DNA of 34,087 nucleotides. It comes from Rhodobaculum claviforme. GTDB taxonomy: Bacteria > Pseudomonadota > Alphaproteobacteria > Rhodobacterales > Rhodobacteraceae. Below are positions 8,369-17,135 of the stretch, piece by piece (positions within the stretch are counted from its first letter, which is position 1; each line of letters opens with the position of its first letter). The position numbers were made by a program, and so were the translations under genes. The DNA is taken from contig NZ_NHSD01000287.1 of NCBI RefSeq assembly GCF_016653255.1, positions 1-34,087 of the forward strand, read 5' to 3'. Below the pieces are notes generated by a model. That model made no database searches and was not told where the DNA came from. It was given only the letters and a program-made list of their open reading frames with translations.

Positions 8369-8448
8369 TCCGCGCAGCCCACGCCGCGGCGCTTTGCGCC
8401 TTGCCCGCTGCCGGACCGCCTCGGAGCGGGGCAATCGGCCCGTGCCGT

Positions 8449-8460
8449 CGGGTCGACCCG
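8449..8460. repeat. 12-base perfect palindrome in the convergent gap
   Basis: CGGGTCGACCCG lies between the end of the bufferin operon and the end of the convergent surface-protein gene. Short GC-rich palindromes in such gaps may act as transcript-end structures, but there is no T-run. The rest of the gap, 8369-8539, holds no gene. Confidence 0.3.
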
Positions 8461-8539
8461 GGCTCAGGCTTCGAACGGGCGCGCGGGGCGGTCCTCGCCC
8501 CGGCGTGGGGCAAGCCATTCCGACGGTCAGGCCACCGCC

Positions 8540-10465
8540 CTACCAGCGGTGGCCGATCACGATCGATCCGCCCACGTCGCGGGCGCGGCCCGAATACTGC
8601 GCATTGATCGAGGCGCCGACATGGAAGCCGTTGGACGCCGTCACCGACGCCGTCGCGGCCACAAGCACGGAGTCCCGGTTCGCCGCCGCCCCCGTGGTCC
8701 GGAAGGTCGCGCCGGGAATGGTCACGAAGGACCGCCCGCCCGGATCGTTCGAGGCGAGTTCACGCGCCCAGGCGATCCGCAGCCCGAGGCCGGTCGTCCC
8801 GCCCATGTCGTTGTTGCCGGACCAGGCCATGTCCAGCCCCAGCTCGCTGCGCAGCGAGGTGGTGGTGTGTTTCCCGTAGCGCAGCGCATAGCTGGAGGTG
8901 CCCGAGGCCGCGGTCTCGGAATACGGGTCCATGGTGAAGGACTGCGCGCGCAGCCCCGCAAATGGCGTGATCGGGCCCATGTGGTAGCCCGCCTCCAGAT
9001 GCGCGGCGGTGTTGGTGGCGTCGGTTTCGCCCACGAGGCGGTCCACGCCGGCAATCGTCACCACCCGCTCGGTCGTGATGTCGCTGCGCCCGTGGGCAAG
9101 CGCGCCCTCCACATACCAGGCGTCCATCGAGGTCCGCGCCCGAACCGCCACCATGACCGTCTCGGCGGTGCCGGAGCCGAAGCCGTTGCCCAGCTCGAAA
9201 TCCGCGTCATTCAACGACAGGGCGATGCCGATCTCCGTGTTGGGGCTGACCGCGTGGTTCAGCCCCAGGGCAAGGCCCCTGTTCTCCGAGGTCAGCTTCT
9301 GCCAGCCGCGGCGCGCGTTCCCGTCGATCACGGCGCGCGAGCCATAGGCCGACGCCCAGACATCCCACTGGCCGGGCTGCACGGCGAGGGAGGTTGAAAA
9401 CGACAGCGGGGCCGTCGCCGGGCCATGCTTGCCGGTGTAGATGCTGTCGGCCCGGACCATGCCGATCGGAACCCCCGGATCGCGCGGCGACACGGCGGCC
9501 ACGCGCGGCCTGCGCCCCGAACCCACGACCGCGTCCAGAAAATCGTCCATCGATTGCAGGCCCATCGGCGCCACGCCGGTCGCGACCTGCCCAGGCAGTT
9601 GCGCAAGGCTCAGCGCAAGCTCCTCGGGCGTCTGGGTGGCCGCGAGGATGGCGAATGCGATGGGGATCTGGCCGCCGGCGGCCACGAGCGCGCCCAGCGC
9701 CTCGACCACGGCCAGCTCCGGCTCCGTCAGGTCGGCGACGTCCACCACATCCCCGATGCCGGGCGCCGCGAGGACGCAGACCCCGATGGTGTTGTTGATC
9801 AGCGTCACCGACCCGTTGCGGGCATAAGCGGCGCCGCAGCCCAGCCCGGCGGTGTCGTTCATCGAGATGCTCGTCAGCGCCACGATCTGCCCCACCAGCG
9901 CCGAGGAGGTATCCAGCGTCGCCGAACTGCCAACCCGGAAGAACACGTTGCCGCCCTGCGCGCCGTTCTCGAGCACCATCGCCGCGCCGCTTTCGGCCGT
10001 CAGCGTCGATCCGACGTTGAAGATGAAGACGGCGTTGGGATCGCCCCCCGCATCCAGCGTCAGCGTCCGGCCCGCCGAGATCATCGCCGAGGTGTCGAAG
10101 TTGTAGACCCCCGGCGCAAGCGTCCGGCCGCCCAGATCCTGCCCCGTCAGATCGCCAAAGGTCGACGTGCTGCGCCCGGCCAGCGCCAGATACAGCGTCG
10201 TCAGATCGTCCTGGATCCGTGCCGCCACCGCATCGCCGAGATACGCGGTGCCCGTGTGCACCACGCTGCCCGACCCGGTGTAGGACGTGCCCGGGCTGAC
10301 CGCGATGTCCCCGGTGATGATCGTGGGCCCGGTGTTGGTCAGCGACTGGCCGGCCACGACGCCGAAATCGCTCAGATCCTGCGCGGCGGCGCCGCCGCCC
10401 ACGACGAGGCTCAGCGGGAGCGCGACGAGGGCCGAACGCAGGCCGAGGCGAAGGGATCGGGACAT
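8540..10465 (-). CDS. Ice-binding (DUF3494) domain fused to an autotransporter-like outer-membrane barrel
   Basis: A 641-residue exported protein. A signal peptide (1-29, ending GGGAAAQ) is followed at about 31-232 by a DUF3494 ice-binding domain. Diagnostic stretches are GGRTLAPGVYNF (112-123), LTLDAGGDPNAVFIFNVGST (135-154), GNVFFRVGSSATLD and ARNGSVTLINNTI. A linker follows, with a helical element of the sort that precedes autotransporter barrels (AQLPGQVATGVAP, then MDDFLDAVV at 306-314). From about 367 to the end the sequence has alternating beta-strand character and ends in Trp, as outer-membrane barrels do. DUF3494 domains bind ice or act as surface adhesins; here the barrel would display the domain on the cell surface. 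The exact passenger function is not known. The start follows only a weak ribosome site. Confidence 0.85.
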   Translation of the reverse strand: MSRSLRLGLRSALVALPLSLVVGGGAAAQDLSDFGVVAGQSLTNTGPTIITGDIAVSPGTSYTGSGSVVHTGTAYLGDAVAARIQDDLTTLYLALAGRSTSTFGDLTGQDLGGRTLAPGVYNFDTSAMISAGRTLTLDAGGDPNAVFIFNVGSTLTAESGAAMVLENGAQGGNVFFRVGSSATLDTSSALVGQIVALTSISMNDTAGLGCGAAYARNGSVTLINNTIGVCVLAAPGIGDVVDVADLTEPELAVVEALGALVAAGGQIPIAFAILAATQTPEELALSLAQLPGQVATGVAPMGLQSMDDFLDAVVGSGRRPRVAAVSPRDPGVPIGMVRADSIYTGKHGPATAPLSFSTSLAVQPGQWDVWASAYGSRAVIDGNARRGWQKLTSENRGLALGLNHAVSPNTEIGIALSLNDADFELGNGFGSGTAETVMVAVRARTSMDAWYVEGALAHGRSDITTERVVTIAGVDRLVGETDATNTAAHLEAGYHMGPITPFAGLRAQSFTMDPYSETAASGTSSYALRYGKHTTTSLRSELGLDMAWSGNNDMGGTTGLGLRIAWARELASNDPGGRSFVTIPGATFRTTGAAANRDSVLVAATASVTASNGFHVGASINAQYSGRARDVGGSIVIGHRW

Positions 10466-10626
10466 CTGGGGACCAATTCTACATGCAGGGCGCCCGTCGG
10501 ACGCGGGATGAGGGGGGCGCAGGCTGACACCACCGCAGCATAAGGGGCTTCAGCGCAGCCATACTGATCTGCGTCAGCTTCACGGCGGGGTTGTGCCGAT
10601 GGGTGAGTGCCCTGCGGGGGAGTGCG

Positions 10627-10745
10627 GTCCCGCAGATCGGCGGGACGCAGGTGCTCAAACGCACCCGCTGCGACTGGATCGACCGGCGCGAGCGCGTCAT
10701 CGGCCTTGGCCCCAGCGGCACCGGCAAGACCCAAGTGGACCTGAT
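10627..10745 (+). pseudogene. istB fragment (IS21 helper ATPase), truncated
   Basis: The plus-strand frame encodes CDWIDRRERVIGLGPSGTGK, which corresponds to the 'CEWIDRRENVIALGPSGTGKT' block of IS21 IstB ATPases including the Walker A motif. The preceding residues (IGGTQVLKRTR) fit the segment just before it. After the P-loop the homology ends abruptly at about 10745, and a stop follows at 10821. Intact IstB is about 250 residues, so this is a short relic. Confidence 0.75.
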
Positions 10746-10790
10746 GCCGTTCGCCACCGGGCCCGAACCGATGGCGCCGCGATGGCTTAC

Positions 10791-10868
10791 CCGGCAGATC
10801 GGCTTGATGCTCCTGCCGTGAACCAGGGGGTCACGGCGAATCTTCCCGACCGTCTCCACGGATACCAG
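10791..10868 (-). pseudogene. istA N-terminal fragment (IS21 transposase), truncated
   Basis: Minus-strand sequence reading VSVETVGKIRRDPLVHGRSI then KPICR resembles the N-terminal DNA-binding start of one IstA group ('VSVETIGkIRRayfvqGkSIKEICR'). It breaks off at about 10791 where the second helix of the DNA-binding motif should follow. It faces the istB fragment, whereas intact IS21 elements have istA and istB in the same direction, so the element has been rearranged or two elements are overlaid. Confidence 0.6.
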
Positions 10869-11225
10869 CCCCGTTCGCGCCTCCGCCATCTGCAGCGATG
10901 GCAGAAGCCGCCGCCCAACCGCAGGGAGGGGTCGGATTTCGGCGCCGCCCCCCCCGCGAACGGGCGCGACCTTGCCGGCCGTTCCACACCAGCCCCGCCG
11001 CCCTGAGCGTGGACCGGATCAGCCGCGCACGGGCATGTCGCCGAACACGCAAGAACAGCGCCGCCGCCCCATCCGGGCGCCATGGCCGGGGCCTGCGATG
11101 GCGCGCGGGGGGCGTCCCCGACCGTGCGCGCGTTGACGCGCCGCGCGGGGTCGGCCACCCTGTGCCCGAGCGCGGGCGGGCGGATCATGCCCCTGGACCG
11201 CCCGCCGCCACAGGGGAGACCTGCA

Positions 11226-11480
11226 ATGCCGCGCCGCATCACATCTGCGATCCTCGTGGGACATCTGTGGCTTGCGCTGGCCTGCCTGCCTGTGGCGGCC
11301 GACGACTTTCCGCGCCTCGTCCCGCTGGAGACGCTGCTGCCGTCGCCCACGGCCCCCGAGGCGGCGGCCCCCCTCGGGGTGCGAGCGGCCATGCTGGAAC
11401 GCCGGGCGGCGGCCCTGCGCGCGCGGGTCCTGATTGATGCCGATACCCGCCGCCGCATGGCGGCCCTTGCGGCCCGCTGA
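11226..11480 (+). CDS. Small exported protein of unknown function
   Basis: An 84-residue protein not assigned to a family. Residues 1-24 form a signal peptide (basic MPRR, hydrophobic core with AILVGHLWLALACLP, then VAADD). The mature part is short and has a Leu/Pro-rich opening (FPRLVPLETLLPSP) and an Arg/Ala-rich helical end. ATG 11226 is chosen because AGGGGAG precedes it at a good distance and it opens the signal peptide; the frame's earlier ATG at 11082 would put about 48 unlikely residues in front. A Cys in the signal region (LACLPVAA) lacks a proper lipobox, so lipoprotein status is not supported. Confidence 0.6.
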   Translation: MPRRITSAILVGHLWLALACLPVAADDFPRLVPLETLLPSPTAPEAAAPLGVRAAMLERRAAALRARVLIDADTRRRMAALAAR

Positions 11481-11506
11481 GGGTCCCCGCGCCCGTCGGC
11501 TGGCGG

Positions 11507-12889
11507 TCAGCCGGTGCGGGCGGCGAGGTCGGCGCGACGGTCCGACAGCTCCTCGGCCACAAGAAAGGCCAGTTCGAGGGACTGGCTGGCGTTGAGGCGC
11601 GGATCGCAGGCGGTGTGGTAGCGGTCGCAGAGGTTTTCCTCGGTGACCGCGCGCACGCCGCCGGTGCATTCGGTGACGTCCTGGCCGGTCATCTCGAAGT
11701 GGACGCCGCCGGGGATGGTGCCCTCGGACTTGTGGACGGCGAAGAACTCGCGCACCTCGCGCAGGACCAGATCGAAGGGACGGGTCTTGAAGCCCGAGGC
11801 GGCCTTGATCGTGTTGCCGTGCATGGGATCGCAGACCCAGGTCACATGGGCGCCTTCCTCGCGCACCGCGCGGATCAGGCGGGGCAGATGCTCGGCCACC
11901 TTGCCGGCGCCGAAGCGGGTGATCAGGGTCAGCCGACCGGGCGCGTTGTCGGGGTTGAGGCGCGCGATCAGGGTCTTGAGGTCGGCGCCGTCCAGCGTGG
12001 GGCCGCACTTCAGGCCGATGGGGTTCTGCACGCCGCGGCAGAATTCGACATGCGCGCCATCGGGCTGGCGGGTGCGGTCGCCGATCCACAGCATGTGGCC
12101 AGAGCCCGCCACCGGCAGGCCGGTGGTCGAATCGATCCGTGCCAGCGCCTGCTCGTACTCCAGCAACAGCGCCTCGTGGGAGGTATAGAAGTCGACCGCC
12201 TTCAGCTCATGCGCGGTCTCGCCGGTGATGCCCGCGGCCTCCATGAACGACAGCGCATCCGAGATGCGGTCGGACAGCGCGCGGTAGCGCTCGGCCTTGT
12301 CGCCCTCGGCAAAGCCCAGCGTCCAGGCGTGGACGCGGTGCATGTCGGCAAACCCGCCGGTGGAAAACGCGCGCAACAGGTTCAGCGAGGCGGCAGCCTG
12401 GGTATAGGCCTGCAGCATCCGCGCGGGATCGGGGGTGCGGGCCTGCGCCGTGGCGTCGAAGCCGTTGATGATGTCGCCGCGATAGGAGGGCAGCTCGACC
12501 CCGTCGATGACCTCGGTCGGGGCGGAGCGGGGCTTGGCGAACTGGCCCGCCATGCGGCCGACCTTGATCACCGGAACCTTGGCGCCGAAGGTCAGCACGA
12601 CGGCCATCTGCAACAGCACCTTGAAGGTGTCGCGGATGTTGTCGGCCGAGAATTCCGCGAAGCTTTCGGCGCAGTCACCGCCCTGGAGCAGGAACGCCTC
12701 GCCCCGGCTGGCGGCGGCGAGCTGGGTGCGCAGGCGGCGCACCTCGCCGGCAAAGACCAGCGGCGGGAAGCGGGCAAGCTGCGCCTCCACGGCCGTCAGC
12801 TGGTCCGCATCGGGATAGTCGGGCATCTGCACCCGGGGCCGGTCGCGCCAACCCGCCTTGTCCCAGCCGCCCGCCGTATCCATGCCCAT
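11507..12889 (-). CDS. 3-deoxy-7-phosphoheptulonate synthase, class II
   Basis: A 460-residue class II DAHP synthase, the first enzyme of the shikimate pathway, condensing phosphoenolpyruvate and erythrose 4-phosphate. Family landmarks are [11 protein letters not shown] (67-77, with the metal-binding Cys73), the [14 protein letters not shown] block, [56 protein letters not shown] and [15 protein letters not shown]. Length and order are normal and the gene looks intact. Three close ATG codons exist at 12895, 12889 and 12883. GAGG ends six bases before 12889, so that start is preferred. No feedback-binding ACT or chorismate mutase domain is attached. Confidence 0.96.
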   Translation of the reverse strand: MGMDTAGGWDKAGWRDRPRVQMPDYPDADQLTAVEAQLARFPPLVFAGEVRRLRTQLAAASRGEAFLLQGGDCAESFAEFSADNIRDTFKVLLQMAVVLTFGAKVPVIKVGRMAGQFAKPRSAPTEVIDGVELPSYRGDIINGFDATAQARTPDPARMLQAYTQAAASLNLLRAFSTGGFADMHRVHAWTLGFAEGDKAERYRALSDRISDALSFMEAAGITGETAHELKAVDFYTSHEALLLEYEQALARIDSTTGLPVAGSGHMLWIGDRTRQPDGAHVEFCRGVQNPIGLKCGPTLDGADLKTLIARLNPDNAPGRLTLITRFGAGKVAEHLPRLIRAVREEGAHVTWVCDPMHGNTIKAASGFKTRPFDLVLREVREFFAVHKSEGTIPGGVHFEMTGQDVTECTGGVRAVTEENLCDRYHTACDPRLNASQSLELAFLVAEELSDRRADLAARTG

Positions 12890-12970
12890 GGTCATCCTCG
12901 CAGCCCTTCGCACACCGCCCGCGTTATAGGCGTCGGCGGGCGTGCTTGCAAACCGGCAATGCCGCGAAGG

Positions 12971-13612
12971 TCACGCCGCGCGCAGCGCACGCACCACGGC
13001 ACCGTAACCGCCATCGTCCAGAAAGCGGGTTTCGGCGGTGGTACAGGGCCGCGACAGCACGCCGTTGCGATGCGGGAAGCGGCCGAAGCGGCGGATCACC
13101 TCGCGGTGGGCGCGGGCGTGCAACAGGTTCTCGAAGCCGGTGTCGGGCATCCGGGTGATCATCAGCCGGACGCAGCGGTCCTGGTCGGACTGGCTTTCGG
13201 AGTGCATCAGCGGCAGGTAGAAGAACTGCCGCTCCGGCTCGGGCAGGCGCATGTCCCAGCGCCGCCAGATCATCTTGATCGCGGCGTTCAGCGCATGGGC
13301 GTCGGTGGCAAAGGCGCGGGCGTCATCGCGGAACATGTTGCGCGGGAACTGGTCCGTCAGGATGATGTAGGCCAACGCACCGCGCGGGCTGGCCAGCCAG
13401 TGCTCCAGCAGGCCGCAGCGGGCACGTTTCCACAGATCCTCCCATCGGTCGCGGATGGCGGCGTCGATGTCGGGATCGGCCGAGTACCAGCCTTCCGGAC
13501 CGACCTCGTCGATCCAGAAGGCGAGGATATCGTGGGCGGCCTCGTCGGCGGCGTCGATCTGCGCGGGCACGGAGGCCGGCGCGGTCTGCACGGTGGCGGC
13601 GGTGGCGGGCAT
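12971..13612 (-). CDS. DUF924 family protein
   Basis: A 213-residue member of the DUF924 family, helical proteins of unknown biochemical role. Recognisable stretches are ILAFWIDEVGPEGWYSADPD, GALAYIILTDQFPRNMFRD, FFYLPLMHSES and FGRFPHRN near the end. The ATG at 13612 follows AAGGAGGA at a good distance, so the longer frame to 13675 is rejected. The family sometimes resembles tetratricopeptide-like folds; no function can be given. It lies 81 bases downstream of the MFS transporter gene in the same direction and may share its transcript. Confidence 0.9.
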   Translation of the reverse strand: MPATAATVQTAPASVPAQIDAADEAAHDILAFWIDEVGPEGWYSADPDIDAAIRDRWEDLWKRARCGLLEHWLASPRGALAYIILTDQFPRNMFRDDARAFATDAHALNAAIKMIWRRWDMRLPEPERQFFYLPLMHSESQSDQDRCVRLMITRMPDTGFENLLHARAHREVIRRFGRFPHRNGVLSRPCTTAETRFLDDGGYGAVVRALRAA

Positions 13613-13693
13613 GGGTCGTATCCTCCTTGGGAACAAGCCTGACATGGGGCGGGGCGGGCTGTCCAGACCGGACAACCCGACCGCGGGCGCCGT

Positions 13694-14944
13694 TCAGGCA
13701 GGGACGGGATCGGTATCCTCCATCCCGGTTTCGGCGGCGGCACCCGCCGCCACCGCCGAGGCCGCGGGCATGACGGCGGTGAAGGGCGCCGTCTGCTCGA
13801 CCGTGGGGGCGGGGCGGCGGGTCATGCGCCACGCGGCATAGGCCGCGACCAGCCCCGTCAGAACCGCGATCTGGAGAAAGAATCCCTCGGGGCCGAGCAC
13901 CCCCATCAGCCAGCCCGCCACCAGCGGGCCGGATACCGCCCCGAGGCCGTTGACGAACAACAGCCCACCCGAAGCAGCGGCCATGTCCTCACGCTCCAGG
14001 AAATCGCCGGTATGCGCCAGCAGCAGCGCATAGAGCGGGTTGGAAATGCCCCCGATGAGGAACCCGATCACCAGCATCCCCGACAGCCCCGGCTCGGTCA
14101 GGAAGGCGACCAGCGCCACCCCCGCACAGACCGCCGCCGCGATGCCGATCAGCTTGCGCCGGTCCATGCGGTCGGAAATCCACCCCAGCGGGTATTGCAG
14201 CACCAGCCCGCCCCCGAAGATCGCCGCCACGAACAGCGAGATCTCGAACACCGACAGCCCTGCCAGCGTCCCCCAGACCGACGCCATGCCGAAGAATGCG
14301 GCAAACACGCCCCCCATCAGGAACATCCCCACCGTGCCCAGCGGGGACGAGACATAGAGCGTGCGCAGGCTCATGGCCTTGGTGGTGTCGAACACCGGCG
14401 CGGGCGCCACCGACAGAAGGATCGGCGCAAAGGCGAACGACACCAGCACCGAGGGAATCACGAACAGCATGAACCCCGCCGGATCGGCCAGGTTCATCAG
14501 CGCCTGCGCCGCGATGATCCCAACCATCTGCACGATCATGTAGAGCGACAGCGCCTTGCCCCGGTTCTCGTTGGAGGCCGCGTTGTTCAGCCAGCTTTCG
14601 GCCGTGACATAGACGCCCGAGAAACAGAACCCGATCAGCACCCGCAACAGCGTCCAGACGATCCAGTCGGGGATCACCGCATAGATCAGCAGCACCGCCG
14701 AGATCAGCGAGCCGAGCGCGGCGAACACCCGCACATGGCCGACCCGCCGGATCAGCTCCGGCGCCAGCCGCGAGCCGCCCAGGAAGCCCAGGAAATAGGC
14801 CGACATCACCACCGACATCTCGAAGGTCGAAAACCCCTCGATCGCGCCGCGCACGCCCAGAAGCGTGCCCTGCACCCCGTTTCCGACCATCAAAAGCCCC
14901 ATGCCGAGCAAAAGCGCCCAGGTGGAGCCGAGAACCTGCAACAT
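13694..14944 (-). CDS. MFS transporter
   Basis: A 416-residue inner-membrane protein with 12 hydrophobic segments, typical for the major facilitator superfamily. The loop after TM2 reads GGSRLAPELIRRVGHVRVF and TM5 begins after ESWLNNAASNENRGKAL, a pattern found in the YcaD/UPF0226-like subgroup of MFS carriers. The second half repeats the loop as GWISDRMDRRKLIG. The C-terminal tail of about 40 residues is Ala/Pro-rich and probably cytoplasmic. The substrate cannot be deduced. ATG 14944 follows GAGG with six bases between; an adjoining GTG at 14947 is the alternative. It lies downstream of queA after a palindromic sequence. Confidence 0.9.
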   Translation of the reverse strand: MLQVLGSTWALLLGMGLLMVGNGVQGTLLGVRGAIEGFSTFEMSVVMSAYFLGFLGGSRLAPELIRRVGHVRVFAALGSLISAVLLIYAVIPDWIVWTLLRVLIGFCFSGVYVTAESWLNNAASNENRGKALSLYMIVQMVGIIAAQALMNLADPAGFMLFVIPSVLVSFAFAPILLSVAPAPVFDTTKAMSLRTLYVSSPLGTVGMFLMGGVFAAFFGMASVWGTLAGLSVFEISLFVAAIFGGGLVLQYPLGWISDRMDRRKLIGIAAAVCAGVALVAFLTEPGLSGMLVIGFLIGGISNPLYALLLAHTGDFLEREDMAAASGGLLFVNGLGAVSGPLVAGWLMGVLGPEGFFLQIAVLTGLVAAYAAWRMTRRPAPTVEQTAPFTAVMPAASAVAAGAAAETGMEDTDPVPA

Positions 14945-14977
14945 CACGTCCCTCGTGCCAGCCGTATGTCTGTCATG

Positions 14978-15001
14978 CCACGGCGCGGCGCCGCGCCGTG
15001 G
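14978..15001. terminator. 24-base perfect palindrome between queA and the MFS gene
   Basis: CCACGGCGCGGC is followed directly by its exact reverse complement, GCCGCGCCGTGG, giving 12 base pairs without a mismatch. It sits 16 bases downstream of the queA stop and 33 bases upstream of the MFS start. There is no T-run on the minus strand, so termination, if any, would be T-independent. A protein-binding site is the alternative. Confidence 0.45.
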
Positions 15002-15016
15002 TCGGTTTGCGACGCT

Positions 15017-16078
15017 TCAGCCCACGCTTGGGCCGGTGCGCTGCGGGATCAGCAGCGACGCATCGCCATAGGAAAAGAACCGGTACCCCGCCGCCACCGC
15101 ATGGGCATAGGCCTCCAGCACCACATCCCGCCCCACCAGCGCCGACACCAGCATCATCAGCGTGGAGCGCGGCAAATGGAAGTTCGTCATCAGCGCATCC
15201 GCCGCGCGGAACCGATACCCGGGATAGATGAAGATATCCGTCGCCCCCTCCCATGCGGCAAAGCGACCTTCAGGGGTGGCGGCGGTCTCCAGCAGGCGCA
15301 GGGCGGTGGTGCCCACGGGGATGATGCGCCCGCCCGCGGCGCGGGTGGCGTTCAGCTCGGCCGCCGCGACCTCCGACAGGGTCCCGCGTTCGGCGTGCAT
15401 GCGATGGGTGGTGACGTCATCCACCTTGACCGGCAGAAAGGTGCCCGCGCCGACATGCAGCGTGACGGCGGTGGTGGCGATCCCGCGCGCCGCCAGCCGA
15501 TCCATCAGCGCGGCATCGAAATGCAGCGCCGCCGTCGGGGCCGCGACGGCGCCGGGGGCGCGGGCAAAGATGGTCTGGTAGTCCTCGCGGTCCTGCGCGT
15601 CGGGCGCGCGTTTCGCGGCGATGTAGGGCGGCAGGGGCATGGCGCCGGCGTCGGCCAGCGCGGCCTCGAACGCCGCGCCGTCGCGGTCGAAGGCCAGATC
15701 GACACGGTCGGCGTGGCGGGCCGTGACCCGCGCCGTCAGCCCGGCGGCGAAGTGAACGGTATCGCCGGGCGAAAGTTTCTTCAGCGGCCGCGCCAGCGCG
15801 GACCAGCCGCCCTGCGCCAGCGGCTCCATCAGCGTGACGTCGATGCGCGCACCGGGCGCGGTCGGGCGGTGGCGCACCCCCTCCAGCCGGGCGGGAATCA
15901 CCCGGGTGTCGTTGAACACCAGCCGATCACCGGGTTGCAGCAGGTCGGGCAGGTCATACACATGCGCATCGCGCAGCCCCTCGGCCACGACCAGAAGGCG
16001 CGCGGCACTGCGCGGGCGCACCGGGCGCACCGCGATGCGGTCCTCGGGCAGGTCGAAATCGAAATCCTCAAGCCGCAT
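15017..16078 (-). CDS. queA: S-adenosylmethionine:tRNA ribosyltransferase-isomerase
   Basis: A 353-residue QueA, which transfers and isomerises the ribosyl part of S-adenosylmethionine onto preQ1-modified tRNA to make epoxyqueuosine. The N-terminus [20 protein letters not shown] and the stretches [51 protein letters not shown] and [16 protein letters not shown] are all characteristic. Length is normal. No other queuosine gene (tgt, queG) lies within the window; tgt is often a neighbour, so it may have been separated here. Confidence 0.97.
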   Translation of the reverse strand: MRLEDFDFDLPEDRIAVRPVRPRSAARLLVVAEGLRDAHVYDLPDLLQPGDRLVFNDTRVIPARLEGVRHRPTAPGARIDVTLMEPLAQGGWSALARPLKKLSPGDTVHFAAGLTARVTARHADRVDLAFDRDGAAFEAALADAGAMPLPPYIAAKRAPDAQDREDYQTIFARAPGAVAAPTAALHFDAALMDRLAARGIATTAVTLHVGAGTFLPVKVDDVTTHRMHAERGTLSEVAAAELNATRAAGGRIIPVGTTALRLLETAATPEGRFAAWEGATDIFIYPGYRFRAADALMTNFHLPRSTLMMLVSALVGRDVVLEAYAHAVAAGYRFFSYGDASLLIPQRTGPSVG

Positions 16079-16180
16079 GGTCCCCGCCCCTCGCCGTCGC
16101 GCGATCCGCGCAGATGCGCCCCACCCGCCGCGCCGTCAAGCCGGGTTGCGCCCGCGAACGATGACAAACCCGCGCGGTGG

Positions 16181-16348
16181 TCATGCCCCCGGCGCGGGCG
16201 GGCCAGCAGGGCGGTCGCGGCGGCAGCGGTCGGAGCAGTAGCGCACCTCGTCCCACACGCGGGCCCATTTCTTGCGCCAGCTGAAGGGGCGCCCGCAGGT
16301 GGCGCAGACCTTGGTCGGCAGATCCGCCTTGCGCACGCCGCGGGGCAT
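16181..16348 (-). CDS. DUF2256 small zinc-ribbon-like protein
   Basis: A 55-residue protein, [20 protein letters not shown] at the start, then [20 protein letters not shown] and RCRR. The two Cys pairs (CATC at 15-18 and CSDRC at 38-42) with the WRKKW-x-WDEVRYCS block define DUF2256. These tiny proteins are thought to bind a metal through the four cysteines; their role is unknown. It is probably intact: the start, stop and cysteine spacing are all normal. It lies 102 bases upstream of queA in the same direction. Confidence 0.88.
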   Translation of the reverse strand: MPRGVRKADLPTKVCATCGRPFSWRKKWARVWDEVRYCSDRCRRDRPAGPPAPGA

Positions 16349-16421
16349 TGGAAATCTCCAGGTGATGCTGATCCGGAAAGCTACGACACCATCAGCGACA
16401 CGGCAAATGACCTGAGAAACC

Positions 16422-17126
16422 TCACTGACCCCAGATCAACGCGACGAGCGGCAACCCGATCAGAAGCAGAAGAAGCACCACTCCGATCCAGACCTCGGCA
16501 AAGGCAAAGGCACGCTCCTTGCGCAGCAGATCGTCGATCAGGTCCCACTGCATCCTGGCACGCGTCGCCATCGCGCGCCCGGGGTCATCGGCCATCGCGC
16601 CAAAATCCTTCTGATCGAGCTGTCGGATACCGACAAACAACTGGCCGCCCGGCAGGACAAGGATGGCCCCGAAAGCGAGGGTGAGGTAGCCGACGGAGGA
16701 ATTGCCCGCTGCGACCACAAGGCTATCACCCACCGGCCCGGTGAGGAAAAGACCAAGGAATGCCACCACGATCGCGCCCAGGGTGGCCAATGTCGCGTTC
16801 TTCGCCTCTATCTTTTTCAGGATACCGAGAAGGATCGCGTGGCCGGGGCCCGACAGCGGAGGGGCGCAACACTGCGTCGTCGCCCCTTGCGGATCTCGCT
16901 CGGTCCCGTCGACCCTGAGAGCCGGGTCGTCGGAGAGCAGGACCGCATAATGCTCGGCACGCTGCACGACCTTCCGGCGCGTCAGAGACACGAGATCTGC
17001 GTTGCGAAACCAGGGGACAATGGAGCCGTTGTGGAAATGACGGTTGAGCCAGAGCAGGTGACCCATCTGCAAAAGCCAGACCCCGACTGCAGGACCGAGG
17101 ATCCAGAACGACAGATCAGCTGACAT
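16422..17126 (-). CDS. Membrane protein of unknown function
   Basis: A 234-residue protein that I do not assign to a family. It has four hydrophobic segments at about residues 7-27, 109-131, 143-164 and 207-233. Between the first and second lies a soluble, charged loop of about 80 residues containing a CC pair (TTQCCAPPL). A second soluble stretch between the third and fourth segments includes [16 protein letters not shown]. The start is only nine bases after the pheS stop, so it is probably co-transcribed with pheS, but no ribosome site is obvious. Coding character and length support a real gene. Confidence 0.7.
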   Translation of the reverse strand: MSADLSFWILGPAVGVWLLQMGHLLWLNRHFHNGSIVPWFRNADLVSLTRRKVVQRAEHYAVLLSDDPALRVDGTERDPQGATTQCCAPPLSGPGHAILLGILKKIEAKNATLATLGAIVVAFLGLFLTGPVGDSLVVAAGNSSVGYLTLAFGAILVLPGGQLFVGIRQLDQKDFGAMADDPGRAMATRARMQWDLIDDLLRKERAFAFAEVWIGVVLLLLLIGLPLVALIWGQ

Positions 17127-17135
17127 CGGCCCGGT

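Larger units (their letters stand above)
10466..11225. other. Region with IS21 relics and no intact gene
   Basis: About 760 bases without an intact gene. The centre holds two convergent IS21-type fragments, listed separately. From 10870 to 11225 I see no supported gene on either strand, only a ribosome site at about 11212 for the next small gene. The first 120 bases (10466-10590) must contain the promoter of the surface-protein gene, but no clear elements stand out. Confidence 0.5.

Noticed and set aside
11082-11225. Longer start of the small exported protein at 11082
   Set aside because: It would place 48 unrelated residues before a good signal peptide, while ATG 11226 has a proper ribosome site.
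14012-16684. An 890-residue plus-strand open frame across the MFS, queA and DUF2256 genes
   Set aside because: It is antisense to three recognisable genes and its translation is Arg/His/Gln-rich with no family signal; it is an artefact of high GC content.
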